Source of the DNA: Pseudomonas mohnii
GTDB lineage: Bacteria; Pseudomonadota; Gammaproteobacteria; Pseudomonadales; Pseudomonadaceae
Assembly: GCF_900105115.1 (NCBI RefSeq)
Contig: NZ_FNRV01000001.1
Location: 3,829,501 to 3,893,500, forward strand
Reading direction: 5' to 3'
Length of the DNA stretch: 64,000 bases
Program-made: the position numbers and the translations under genes
Notes under the pieces: generated by a model
The model's input: the letters and a program-made list of their open reading frames with translations, nothing else
Database searches by the model: none
What the model was told of the DNA's origin: nothing
Shown: piece by piece, positions 52,008 through 63,130 of the stretch
Layout: each line of letters opens with the position of its first letter
Numbering within the stretch: the first letter of the stretch is position 1

Positions 52008-54362
52008 ATGAATAATTCTGGGGCTGCCGCCGGCAGCCAATGGTTGCTGGCGGGGCTGGGTGTTCTGATTGCACTGATCGGGCTCGGCCTGGCGGGTGGT
52101 GGTGGCTACCTGATTTCACTCGGTGGCAGCGGGTATTTCCTGCTGATGGGCCTGGCGATGCTGGTCTCCGGCCTGATGATTGCCCGCCGTAAACCGGCTG
52201 GCGCCTGGCTGTATGGTCTGGCGCTGATCCTGACCGCGATCTGGGCCGTGTGGGATGCCGGCCTCGAGTATTGGCCGCTGGTCTCGCGCGTGCTGACGTT
52301 TGCCGTGATCGGCCTGGTCGTGGCGCTGATCTATCCGACGCTGGTACGGGCCTCGGGCGCGTCCGCAGGGCGTGGCGCCTATGGGCTGGCCGGTATTCTG
52401 GCTGTCGGTGTCGTCGCCACCCTGGCCTACATGTTTGTGCCGACCCACGTGGTCAAGGCCACCACCGAACCTGCCGTCACGCCGGTCGCGCCGGGCAGCG
52501 AGCAGAAAGACTGGGCGCACTGGGGCAACACCACCGCCGGCAACCGCTTTGCCGCGCTGGACCAGATCAACAAGGGCAACATCGACAAATTGCAGGTGGC
52601 CTGGACCTTCCGTACCGGCGACATCCCGCAAAGCACCGGCGCCGGTGCCGAAGACCAGAACACACCGCTGCAAATCGGTGACACGGTCTACACCTGCACC
52701 GCCTATGGCAAAGTCTTCGCCCTGGATGCCGACACCGGCGCCCAGCGCTGGAAGTTCGACCCGCAAGGCTCCGCGCCGAACTGGCAGCGTTGCCGTGGCC
52801 TGGGCTATTCCGAAGCCCCGGCACCTGCAGGTGCACAGCCAACGGCCTGTACGAAACGTCTGTTCCTGCCGACCGGCGATGCGCGTTTGATCGCCATCAA
52901 TGCCGAAACCGGCAAGCCTTGCGAAGCGTTCGGCAATCAAGGCACGGTCGACCTGAAAACCGACATGGGTGAAGTGAAGCCCGGTTACTACCAGCAGACT
53001 TCAACGCCATTGGTCGCCGGAGACGTGGTGATCGTCGGTGGTCGTGTGGCCGACAACTATTCCACCGGCGAACCGCCAGGCGTGGTTCGTGCCTACGACG
53101 TGCGCAGCGGCGAACTGGTGTGGGCGTGGGATCCGGGCAATCCGAACACCACCAAACGTCCGCCAGCGGGTGAGACGTATACCCGTGGCACGCCGAACGT
53201 GTGGTCGGCCATGTCCTACGACGCCAAGCTCGGTCTGGTCTACTTGCCAACCGGCAACGCCACCCCGGACTTCTTCGGCGGCCAGCGTACCGAGTTCGAC
53301 GACAAGTGGAACTCCTCCATCGTCGCCGTCGACGTGAAGACCGGTCAGGTGCGCTGGCACTTCCAGACCACTCACCACGATCTGTGGGACTTCGACCTGC
53401 CGGCACAACCGCTGCTGTACGACGTGCCGGACGATAAGGGTGTCATGCAGCCGGCGCTGGCCCAAGTCACCAAACAGGGCGAGATCTTCCTGCTCAACCG
53501 CGCAACCGGCGTGCCGATCGCGCGCGTTGAAGAACGCCCGGTACCCCAGGGCCATGTGCCTGGCGAACGCTACTCGCCGACCCAGCCGTTCTCGGTGGAC
53601 ATGCCTTCGATCGGCAACAAGACCCTGACCGAATCCGACATGTGGGGTGCCACGCCGTTCGACCAGTTGATGTGCCGCATCCAGTTCAAGGGCATGCGCC
53701 ACGAAGGCGTCTACACCCCGCCGGGTATGGACCGCGCACTGCAATTCCCGGGCTCGTTGGGTGGCATGAACTGGGGCAGCGTCTCGGTGGATCCGCACAC
53801 GAACTACATGTTCGTCAACGACATGCGCCTGGGCCTGGCCAACTACATGATCCTGCGCGACAAGATCGGCGCCGGGGCCAGCGGCATCGAAATGGGTGTG
53901 GTGCCGCAAGAAGGCACGCCATTCGGTGCCATGCGCGAACGCTTCCTCTCGGCGGTCGGCATTCCGTGCCAGAAACCACCATTCGGCACGATGTCCGCCA
54001 TCGACCTCAAGACCCACAAACTGATGTGGCAAGTCCCGGTCGGCACCGTGCAAGACACCGGCCCGCTGGGCATTCGCATGCACCTGCCGATCCCGATCGG
54101 CATGCCGACCCTCGGCGCTTCGCTCGCGACCCAGTCCGGCCTGCTGTTCTTCGCCGGCACCCAGGACTTCTACCTGCGTGCTTTCGATACCGGCAACGGC
54201 AATGAGATCTGGAAGTCGCGCCTGCCAGTGGGCAGTCAGTCCGGGCCGATGACCTACGTTTCGCCGAAGACGGGTAAGCAGTACATCCTGCTCACCGTAG
54301 GCGGTGCACGTCAGTCGACGGACCGTGGGGACTATGTGATTGCGTATGCGTTGCCCAAATAA
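52008..54362 (+). CDS. gcd: Membrane PQQ-dependent dehydrogenase (glucose/quinate family)
   Basis: 784 residues. Five N-terminal membrane helices (about 12-145) that bind ubiquinone, then a periplasmic eight-bladed propeller: WGNTTAGNRFAALDQINKGN, TCTAYGKVFALDADTGAQRW, WRFQTTHHDLWDFD-type segment (HHDLWDFDLPAQP with the catalytic Asp), and PIPIGMPTLGAS. It oxidises an aldose (glucose to gluconate) or a cyclic acid such as quinate in the periplasm. Glucose and quinate enzymes are hard to separate by eye, so gcd is provisional. PQQ genes are 3.4 kb away. Confidence 0.8.
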   Translation: MNNSGAAAGSQWLLAGLGVLIALIGLGLAGGGGYLISLGGSGYFLLMGLAMLVSGLMIARRKPAGAWLYGLALILTAIWAVWDAGLEYWPLVSRVLTFAVIGLVVALIYPTLVRASGASAGRGAYGLAGILAVGVVATLAYMFVPTHVVKATTEPAVTPVAPGSEQKDWAHWGNTTAGNRFAALDQINKGNIDKLQVAWTFRTGDIPQSTGAGAEDQNTPLQIGDTVYTCTAYGKVFALDADTGAQRWKFDPQGSAPNWQRCRGLGYSEAPAPAGAQPTACTKRLFLPTGDARLIAINAETGKPCEAFGNQGTVDLKTDMGEVKPGYYQQTSTPLVAGDVVIVGGRVADNYSTGEPPGVVRAYDVRSGELVWAWDPGNPNTTKRPPAGETYTRGTPNVWSAMSYDAKLGLVYLPTGNATPDFFGGQRTEFDDKWNSSIVAVDVKTGQVRWHFQTTHHDLWDFDLPAQPLLYDVPDDKGVMQPALAQVTKQGEIFLLNRATGVPIARVEERPVPQGHVPGERYSPTQPFSVDMPSIGNKTLTESDMWGATPFDQLMCRIQFKGMRHEGVYTPPGMDRALQFPGSLGGMNWGSVSVDPHTNYMFVNDMRLGLANYMILRDKIGAGASGIEMGVVPQEGTPFGAMRERFLSAVGIPCQKPPFGTMSAIDLKTHKLMWQVPVGTVQDTGPLGIRMHLPIPIGMPTLGASLATQSGLLFFAGTQDFYLRAFDTGNGNEIWKSRLPVGSQSGPMTYVSPKTGKQYILLTVGGARQSTDRGDYVIAYALPK

Positions 54363-54381
54363 GGGCTGACGTTTGACTCGG

Positions 54382-54409
54382 AAAAGCCGCGCCATGGCGC
54401 GGCTTTTTT
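54382..54409 (+). terminator. Rho-independent terminator
   Basis: AAAAGCCGCGCC directly followed by its complement and TTTTTT, a continuous palindrome 20 bases after the dehydrogenase. Confidence 0.85.
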
Positions 54410-54475
54410 CTGGGCGAAAGAACGTCTGTGGAGATCGGCTAGGATTGATGCAGTCGAGAGTGCGAGGCGAAGGAC

Positions 54476-55096
54476 ATGACGACAAAACTGCCTGCTGCAG
54501 TAAGGGACCGTGCATTGCAGATCGCCCATCACGAAATGGGCCACTACGTCGTGGCCCGTGCGTTGGGCTTTGAAACAGGTGACGTCACCCTGACTGTGAC
54601 CATGGACTTGCGGCACAAAGGAGGCGCAACCATCAATCTGGTGCGGCCCATCTCGTCGATGGACGCCATGAGGGCCTATCTGGAAGCCCGGATCATCATG
54701 CTTTTCGCGGGCGCGATGGCCCAGACGTTACCTTCAGCACCTGTCGGCGCAAAACGCGTCGACCTATCGGAAGCTGCAGCCATCCTCAACGGGGCGCTCG
54801 GTGCTGAGCGGGACGAAGCAAAAATCAGGGAGCTGCGGCACCTGCTACGCAACATCACCTATCCCGATACCGGTCTTGCTTCATCCGACCGCATCGCGAC
54901 CGAACTGAAAGCGATCAATGATTGCCTGTGGCTGCGGGCTCAAGAAATGGTTGAGGCCTGGGCAGAGACCATCACAGGGCTGGGCGCTGCGCTGGTGGAT
55001 CGCATGGTTTTAGTGGAGCAATGGGGCAGGCCGGCGGATACGTATGAAGTGGTGTTGACGGGTGTGAGTCTTGAGCAGATCTGGCCGGTGTGCTGA
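54476..55096 (+). CDS. Stand-alone M41 (FtsH-protease-like) zincin
   Basis: 206 residues, ATG at 54476 after GAAGG. Residues 14-30, LQIAHHEMGHYVVARAL, contain HEMGH (19-23), the HExxH zinc motif in the same context as FtsH (AYHEAGHA). The following region GGATINL, then YLEARIIMLFAGAMAQ and GAKRVDLSEAAAIL, parallels FtsH segments LLGGRAAE and the Asp zinc ligand (Asp96 here). No AAA ATPase domain and no membrane helix. A free-standing M41-like peptidase with unknown substrate. No partner gene next to it. The family call is by motif, not search. Confidence 0.6.
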   Translation: MTTKLPAAVRDRALQIAHHEMGHYVVARALGFETGDVTLTVTMDLRHKGGATINLVRPISSMDAMRAYLEARIIMLFAGAMAQTLPSAPVGAKRVDLSEAAAILNGALGAERDEAKIRELRHLLRNITYPDTGLASSDRIATELKAINDCLWLRAQEMVEAWAETITGLGAALVDRMVLVEQWGRPADTYEVVLTGVSLEQIWPVC

Positions 55097-55112
55097 AACG
55101 CGCCGAATCCAT

Positions 55113-55175
55113 GGTAGGAGCAAGCTTGCTCGCGAGAGTCATGAACGATTACGCGAAAGCCCCGCCAGTGAACGA
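55113..55175. repeat. Partial composite REP element
   Basis: GGTAGGAGCAAGCTTGCTCG followed by a degraded core (CATGAACGATTACGCGAAAG, CCCCGCC); the right arm is missing. Confidence 0.5.
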
Positions 55176-55244
55176 AACTAAAAACGGTAGGCGGTAAAGC
55201 TCGAGACCCTTGTCAGTTGAGCGATGAATACGCCCAGACACGAA

Positions 55245-55267
55245 AAAGCCGCGCATTGCGCGGCTTT
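55245..55267. terminator. Terminator downstream of the tRNA
   Basis: AAAGCCGCGC - ATT - GCGCGGCTTT with A and T runs on both sides, 7 bases beyond the 3' end of the minus-strand tRNA. Confidence 0.8.
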
Positions 55268-55273
55268 CTTGTT

Positions 55274-55350
55274 TGGTGGGCCCACACGGACTTGAACCGT
55301 GGACCAAAGGATTATGAGTCCTCTGCTCTAACCAACTGAGCTATAGGCCC
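55274..55350 (-). tRNA. tRNA with CAU anticodon, probably tRNA-Ile2
   Basis: 77 bases including an encoded CCA. Cloverleaf: acceptor GGGCCTA / TGGGCCC, D arm with AGCTCAGTTGGTTAGAGCA, anticodon loop CTCATAA (CAU), T arm GTTCAAGTC. CAU can be Met or lysidine-modified Ile. C4-G69 and C5-G68 in the acceptor stem match the TilS determinants of E. coli tRNA-Ile2 and differ from E. coli elongator Met (U4, A5), so Ile2 is favoured. Confidence 0.8.
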
Positions 55351-55365
55351 TCAGTAGGCCGCGGA

Positions 55366-58300
55366 TTATAGCGACGGTTTCGCGGCTGTGCTATCCGAAA
55401 AGTCTGAAACGGTTGAACGAAGAAACGTCGCGGCAAATTCGTCGGGGGGCAGGGGCAGGCTGACAATGTAGCCCTGGATCTGCTCGCAGCCTTCGTCGGC
55501 CAGGAATTGCTGCTGCGCGTGAGTCTCCACGCCTTCGGCAATCACGGTGAACTGCATGCTGCGGCCGAGGGCGATGATGGCGCGCACGATGGCGGCGTCG
55601 TGCGGGTCATCGGGCAGGCCGCGAACGAAGGATTGGTCGATTTTGAGTATGTCCAGGGGCAGGCGCTTGAGGTAACTCAGTGACGAGTAGCCGGTACCGA
55701 AGTCGTCGATCGCCAGTTGCACGCCCAGATGCTTGAGTTGGTGCAGCACCGCCAGCGCTTCCTCGGCCTGGCTCATGATGAAGTTTTCGGTGATTTCCAG
55801 CTGCAGGAAACCCGGTTTGAGGTGGTTGTCCTTGAGCAGTTGTTCGATGCGGCCGAGCAGGTTGGGTTGGCGCAACTGAGCGCCCGCCAGGTTGACGGAC
55901 AGCGGGCCGAGGCCGTCGTAGGTCAGGTTCCATTCGTGCATTTGCCGGCAGGCGGTTTCGAGCACCCAATCGCCGATCTGCAGGATCATGCCGTTCTCTT
56001 CGGCCAGGGAGATGAAGTGCTCCGGCGGTACGTCGCCGAAGGTCGGATGGCGCCAGCGAATCAGCGCTTCGGCGCCCACCAGGCGATAGTCGTCGAGGCT
56101 GATTTTCGGTTGGTAGTAGAGCTGCAGCTCGTTGCGCTCGATGGCGCGACGCAGTTCATGTTCCAGTGCCACTCGCTCACTGGCCTGCGCGGTGAGGTCG
56201 CGGGTGTAGCTTTCGACCCGGTTGCGGCCCTTGGCTTTGGAGCGGTACATCGCCGCGTCGGCGTTCTTGATCAGCGTGGCGACGTCGCCGCCGTCCTGTG
56301 GATAAAGGCTGGTGCCGATACTGGAGCTGATGAAAAACTCATGCTCGCCGGCCTGAAACGGAGCGGTGAAGCAGTTAAGCAGTTTGGTCGCGATGTTGTC
56401 GGCGTCGCTGGCTTGCTGCAGGCCGGGTAACAGGATGATGAACTCGTCGCCGCCCAGGCGCGCCACGGTGTCGATATCTCGCAGCTGCTCTTTGAGCCGT
56501 ACGGCAATGCCTTTGAGCAGCAGGTCGCCGACCGGGTGACCGAGGCTGTCGTTGATGTGTTTGAAACGGTCCAGATCCAGGAACAGCACCGCGCCCTGGC
56601 CGCCGTTCTCCTTCTGGGTATTGAGGGCAGTCAGCAGGCGGCTTTCGAATAGCGTGCGGTTGGGCAGGCCGGTGAGCGGGTCGTGGTGGGCCTGGTAATC
56701 GAGTCTGGCCTGGGCGTGTTTGAGGCTGGAGATGTCAGCGAACACGGCCACGAAGTGGGTGATGAACCTGTCCCGGTTGCGCACGGCGCTGATGGTCAGC
56801 CAGCTCGGGTAGAGCTCGCCGTTTTTGCGCCGGTTGGAAATCTCGCCTTGCCAGTGACCTTCGGCAGTCAATTGATGCCACATGGCGGCGTAGAACGCGC
56901 TGTCATGCAGGCCGGAAGCGAGCAGGCGCGGGGTATGGCCCAAGGCTTCGCTTTCGCTGTAACCGGTGATTTCGGTAAACGCGCGGTTGACGGCGCTGAT
57001 GTGCTGCTGGGTATCGGTGATCAGTACGCCTTCGGCAGTGCTCTCGAATACCGTCGCCGCTTGTTGCAGTTTTTCCTGCATCAGGTGGCGCTCGGTAATG
57101 TCCCGAGCGATGGTAAGCATGCAGTCTTCGTCACCAATCGGTAGCGGACGGCTGGACACTTCGCAGAGGCGGATCTGGCCGTCGCTGCGGCGAATATGGC
57201 AACTGAAGTCGCGGACAAAGCCGTCGCGGTGCAGCAGGTCGAGCATCTGCTTGCGCTCGTTGAGGTTGACCCAGATTCCCAGATCCAGCGCCGAACGGTC
57301 CACCGACATCGCGCTGTTGAACCCGGTAATGCGGCTGAACCCCTCGTTGACCTCGATCAGCAGGCCGTCGCTTTGCCGGGACAGCAACAAGCCGTCCGGC
57401 GAGGCGTGGAACGCCTTGGCGAATTTCTCTTCGGAGGTTTGCAGTTGTTGCTGGGTTTCCTTGAGCTGGGTGATATCACGCACGACCACCACCAGCGCCG
57501 GGGTCGTATCGAGGTCAAAGGGCTCGGCGGAGATCAGGCCGGTAAACACCTGGCCATTGCTGCGACGAAAGGGCATCTCCAGGTTGCGGATGCTGCCGGC
57601 CTGCAAGCGCTGCAACAATCCCGGCCCGACGCCGGGTATGCCCCAGATATTGAGGTTGGTGGCGGTCTGGCCGATGACGTCCTCGGCCCGCAGGCCGATC
57701 TGTTCTTCGAACGCTTCGTTGACCTCCAGCAGGCAGCCGTCGGAAAGGCGTGCGATCACCAAGATGTCCGGGCATTGCTGGAACACCGAGGCAAACTTCT
57801 GCTCCGACAGGCGCAGGGCTTCTTCGGTGCGCTTGGCTTCGCTGATGTCGATCATCAATCCGCGCATCACCGGTTCGTGGCCATGTTCAATCAGGCTGAC
57901 GATATCGCGCACCCACAGGCAGCGCCCATCGGCGGTGATGACCCGGTAATCGAGGCTGTGGTCGCGTCCGGCCAGCACTTCGTGATCACAGAAGTTCTGC
58001 GCGCGGGTCAGGTCGGCGGGGTGAATGATGTTGCGCCAGAAGCCCGGAATCAGCCAATGCGACAGCGGGTAGCCGAGTAAGGCCTCCGCGTGGGGCGACA
58101 CATAGCTGTAGGTGAAGTCGCTCATCCGCGCTTCCCAGGCAATAGCCGACAGGCTCTCCACCAGACCGCGGTAGTGGTATTCACTGCTGCGCAGTTCCTG
58201 TTCCAGATCGACGCGGCGGGCGATCTCCGAGCTCAGTCGGCGGTTGATCCGGATCACTACGGCCAGCACGATCATCAACAGCAGTAAACCCGGCAGGCCA

Positions 58301-59112
58301 TAGACCAGCAGATCGGACCAGAAAGTTCGATGATCGAGGACGTTGCCTACCCAATGTTCCTGAATGGAACTGATTTCGGCCGGGCTCATGTCTGCCAGAA
58401 CTTTATCCAGGATGCCGACCAGCATTTTGTTGTTGCGGGGCACGCCCATGGCCAATTGATAGCGATAGGGGGTTTCGCCGCTGACGTAGAGGCCGTCCAG
58501 CTTGAGCTGGCGCAGGCTCCAGACGCTGGAGGCAAGGTCGCCGACCACGGCGTCCACTTCGTCGGTGGCCAGCGCCTGCAAGGCCGAGCTGACGTTGGGC
58601 ATCGCCACCAGATTCAAATCGGGGTTGTGGGTGCGTAACAATTCGTGGGGCGCGTAGTTTTCCACCACGGCAATTTTCAGCCCGTACAAGTCCTCGATTT
58701 TACGTGGCTGGGGCCCTCCGACATGGGCCAGGATGACAATCGGGAAATCCAGGTAGGGGCGGGTGAATGACAGGTAACTCTGGCGTTCCGGGGTCGACAT
58801 GATGCCTGGCAAGAGATCCAGCTTGCCTTGTTTGGCTTGCTCCAGCACGACTGTCCAGCTGACCGGCTCGATTGGCGTCAGTTCAACCGCCAGGCGCCGG
58901 CGGATCAGGTCGATGTAGTCTGCCGCAAGGCCCTGATAGCGGCCCTGTTCGTCGCGAAACTCAAAGGGCGGCCATGATGCATCGACACCCAGGCGCAGGT
59001 CCGGGTGGGCCGCAAGCCAGCTACGTTCTTCGTCGGTCAGAGTCAGCGCGCCAGCCGTTGCGGTCCAGGTCATCAGCGACAGCAAAAAAAACACGGTCGG
59101 CAGTCTGGGCAT
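55366..59112 (-). CDS. rmcA: RmcA-like PBP-PAS-GGDEF-EAL protein
   Basis: 1248 residues from ATG at 59112. Signal peptide (1-22), periplasmic substrate-binding domain of SBP_bac_3 type (about 30-255, LRLGVDASWPPFEFRDEQG), TM helix (about 268-290), four PAS domains (about 310-805), GGDEF (about 815-985, RLGGDEFIILLPG) and EAL (about 1000-1240). EAL motifs are complete: AEALIRWRHP, SVNLAGAQL, LEITENFIM, IDDFGTGYSSL, KIDQSFV, IAEGVET. This domain order and the rpoD neighbour match RmcA (PA0575), a phosphodiesterase tuned by redox state and an amino-acid ligand. It overlooks biofilm decisions by degrading c-di-GMP. Confidence 0.9.
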   Translation of the reverse strand: MPRLPTVFFLLSLMTWTATAGALTLTDEERSWLAAHPDLRLGVDASWPPFEFRDEQGRYQGLAADYIDLIRRRLAVELTPIEPVSWTVVLEQAKQGKLDLLPGIMSTPERQSYLSFTRPYLDFPIVILAHVGGPQPRKIEDLYGLKIAVVENYAPHELLRTHNPDLNLVAMPNVSSALQALATDEVDAVVGDLASSVWSLRQLKLDGLYVSGETPYRYQLAMGVPRNNKMLVGILDKVLADMSPAEISSIQEHWVGNVLDHRTFWSDLLVYGLPGLLLLMIVLAVVIRINRRLSSEIARRVDLEQELRSSEYHYRGLVESLSAIAWEARMSDFTYSYVSPHAEALLGYPLSHWLIPGFWRNIIHPADLTRAQNFCDHEVLAGRDHSLDYRVITADGRCLWVRDIVSLIEHGHEPVMRGLMIDISEAKRTEEALRLSEQKFASVFQQCPDILVIARLSDGCLLEVNEAFEEQIGLRAEDVIGQTATNLNIWGIPGVGPGLLQRLQAGSIRNLEMPFRRSNGQVFTGLISAEPFDLDTTPALVVVVRDITQLKETQQQLQTSEEKFAKAFHASPDGLLLSRQSDGLLIEVNEGFSRITGFNSAMSVDRSALDLGIWVNLNERKQMLDLLHRDGFVRDFSCHIRRSDGQIRLCEVSSRPLPIGDEDCMLTIARDITERHLMQEKLQQAATVFESTAEGVLITDTQQHISAVNRAFTEITGYSESEALGHTPRLLASGLHDSAFYAAMWHQLTAEGHWQGEISNRRKNGELYPSWLTISAVRNRDRFITHFVAVFADISSLKHAQARLDYQAHHDPLTGLPNRTLFESRLLTALNTQKENGGQGAVLFLDLDRFKHINDSLGHPVGDLLLKGIAVRLKEQLRDIDTVARLGGDEFIILLPGLQQASDADNIATKLLNCFTAPFQAGEHEFFISSSIGTSLYPQDGGDVATLIKNADAAMYRSKAKGRNRVESYTRDLTAQASERVALEHELRRAIERNELQLYYQPKISLDDYRLVGAEALIRWRHPTFGDVPPEHFISLAEENGMILQIGDWVLETACRQMHEWNLTYDGLGPLSVNLAGAQLRQPNLLGRIEQLLKDNHLKPGFLQLEITENFIMSQAEEALAVLHQLKHLGVQLAIDDFGTGYSSLSYLKRLPLDILKIDQSFVRGLPDDPHDAAIVRAIIALGRSMQFTVIAEGVETHAQQQFLADEGCEQIQGYIVSLPLPPDEFAATFLRSTVSDFSDSTAAKPSL

Positions 59113-59205
59113 AACGGTCTCGTTATGGCTCGGGGGAATGCTTCGAGTGTAGACGGGCAAATCGGCGGTAGGGGTAGCGCGGGGGATTTAATCTGTAGAA
59201 AGCAA

Positions 59206-59229
59206 AACCCCCGGCCTGGGCCGGGGGTT
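59206..59229 (-). terminator. Terminator of rpoD
   Basis: AACCCCCGGCC - CA - GGCCGGGGGTT on the minus strand followed by TTGCTTTC, directly after the rpoD stop. Confidence 0.85.
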
Positions 59230-59235
59230 CTGTGA

Positions 59236-61083
<1,848 letters not shown>

Positions 61084-61150
61084 AACACCCTATCCACTGA
61101 AGGTCTTGGCGGGCAAAAAACAAGCCGAGGATTATACCTGAGCTATGACC

Positions 61151-63130
61151 TCACGCGCCAGTTGAGGTCGGGTTTGGTACAGCCATATTGCGTTTTAATA
61201 GGTCGCGCATCTGATTTGCGATCTGATTTGCTTCCTCGGCAGTCAATCCTGGCTGCTTCGCTTTTCTGATGAGTTCTTCCAGGCTATCGGTGTGTTGACC
61301 TGCTGATAACCTAGTAATGGTGTCTAAAAACTGTTGTTCAAGGTTGTCGCCGTCAATCAGCCATTCCTTTTCGGCCAGGGCCTTCAGCAAGCGTCCCTGT
61401 TCAGTGCCGTGCCAGCGAGCCATTAACTGAATAGAGTTTAGCTTAGGGTTTTTTTGCACAGCCTCGATGAGGGCTACCAGCAATTGCCCATAAGTGCTGC
61501 TTTCATTGGCGAAGTGGTTGGCGGTTTCGACTTTGCCAGCCAGTTGCGGATGGTGAATGAGCGTACGCAACGCAATGAGTGTAGGTGCTTCGACGGCAAT
61601 GGGTTTGCGCGGGGCACTCTGTTGATCGCGATCGCCGCCACGCTTGCCGTTCTTGTCCCAGGGTTTTTTGTCCCATTTCTTGCCGCCGGCACCGGGCTTC
61701 TTCGGTGTCCATTCCTGTTGCGGCACATACATTTCTTGCGATTGCGGCTGATGATAGTCGCTGTAATCAGGCATCGCGTCGTAATCGATGCCAGGGTCAT
61801 AGGCGGGCGGCGCCTCGTGTGGCGCGCTTTGCGCCAGTTGGCTGACCGTTTCGCTGCTCAGGCCGGTAATTTCGGTCAGGCGCTGGCGCATCAGAATGCG
61901 CAGGTTGGCTCCCGGCACTTTGTCGATCAGCGGCGCTGCGAGGGTGGCCATGTGGGCCTTGCCTTCGAGGGAGCGCGGGTCCGACTCTTCCGTCAGTTGT
62001 TGAAAGAAATAATCTGCCAATGGCTGGGCGTGCTGGTTGATCCGTGCGCGGAAGGCATCAGTGCCTTCGGAACGCACCAGGGTATCCGGGTCTTCGCCTT
62101 CGGGCAGGAACAGGAAGCGGGCCCGTCGCCCATCCTGCAGGCTTGGCAGGGTGGCTTCCAGTGCGCGCCACGCGGCGTTGCGACCCGCCTGGTCGCCGTC
62201 GAAGCAAAACAGCACGCTGGGCACGACACGGAACAGTCGCTTGAGGTGTTCTTCGCTGGTCGCGGTACCCAGGGTGGCGACAGCATTGCGCAGGCCTTGC
62301 TGGGCGAGGGCGATGACGTCCATGTAGCCTTCGACGACGATGATTTCGTCGAGGTTGCGGTTGTTCTTGCGGGCTTCATACAGGCCGTAGAGTTCCTGGC
62401 CTTTATGGAATACCGGGGTTTCCGGCGAGTTCAGGTATTTCGGTTTGTCGTCGCCCAGTACCCGGCCGCCGAAGGCAATGACGCGCCCGCGACTGTCGCG
62501 GATCGGGAACATCACGCGGTCGCGGAAGCGATCATAGCGTTTGCCGGTTTCGGCGTTCTCGATCAACAGACCGGCATCGATCATGGCTTTCTGCTGCAGG
62601 GTATCGCTGCTCAAGTGCTTGAACAGGTTGTCCCAGCCAGGCGGCGCGAAGCCGAGGCCGAAGTCGCGGGCGATTTCGCCGGTCAGGCCGCGACCTTTCA
62701 GGTAGTCCACTGCGGCTTTGCGCGATGGGTGGCTCTTCAGGGCCTGACGGTAAAAGTCGGCCGCGGCGGTGAGCAGTGGATACAGCGGCGAATCGGTCGG
62801 CTGGCGCGGCTTGTGCGCGCGGCCGCTTTCTTCCCGTGGAACTTCCATGCCGGCCGCCTTGGCCAGATCTTCGACAGCCTGGACGAAATCCAGGTTGTCG
62901 TGGTCCATGATGAAGCCCAGGGCATTGCCGCCGGCGCCGCAGCCGAAGCAGTAATAGAACTGCTTGTCGGGGCTGACGCTGAATGACGGAGTTTTTTCTT
63001 TGTGGAACGGGCAGCAGGCGGTGTAGTTCTTGCCGGCTTTTTTCATTTGCAGGCGCGAGCTGACCACATCGACGATGTCGGTGCGGTTCAGAAGGTCGTC
63101 AATGAAGCTCTGGGGAATTAGCCCGGCCAT
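61151..63130 (-). CDS. dnaG: DNA primase
   Basis: 659 residues from ATG at 63130; the frame opens 60 bases earlier. Zinc-binding CPFHKEKTPSFSVSPDKQ followed by FYYCFGC (CHC2 type, about 40-64), then the polymerase core with FRDRVMFPIRDSRGRVIAFG, and TOPRIM acidic residues in VVEGYMDVIALAQQG. The C-terminal helicase-binding domain is from about 520. A low-complexity linker (PGAGGKKWDKKPWDKNGKRG) at about 480-500 is typical of pseudomonads. Confidence 0.97.
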   Translation of the reverse strand: MAGLIPQSFIDDLLNRTDIVDVVSSRLQMKKAGKNYTACCPFHKEKTPSFSVSPDKQFYYCFGCGAGGNALGFIMDHDNLDFVQAVEDLAKAAGMEVPREESGRAHKPRQPTDSPLYPLLTAAADFYRQALKSHPSRKAAVDYLKGRGLTGEIARDFGLGFAPPGWDNLFKHLSSDTLQQKAMIDAGLLIENAETGKRYDRFRDRVMFPIRDSRGRVIAFGGRVLGDDKPKYLNSPETPVFHKGQELYGLYEARKNNRNLDEIIVVEGYMDVIALAQQGLRNAVATLGTATSEEHLKRLFRVVPSVLFCFDGDQAGRNAAWRALEATLPSLQDGRRARFLFLPEGEDPDTLVRSEGTDAFRARINQHAQPLADYFFQQLTEESDPRSLEGKAHMATLAAPLIDKVPGANLRILMRQRLTEITGLSSETVSQLAQSAPHEAPPAYDPGIDYDAMPDYSDYHQPQSQEMYVPQQEWTPKKPGAGGKKWDKKPWDKNGKRGGDRDQQSAPRKPIAVEAPTLIALRTLIHHPQLAGKVETANHFANESSTYGQLLVALIEAVQKNPKLNSIQLMARWHGTEQGRLLKALAEKEWLIDGDNLEQQFLDTITRLSAGQHTDSLEELIRKAKQPGLTAEEANQIANQMRDLLKRNMAVPNPTSTGA

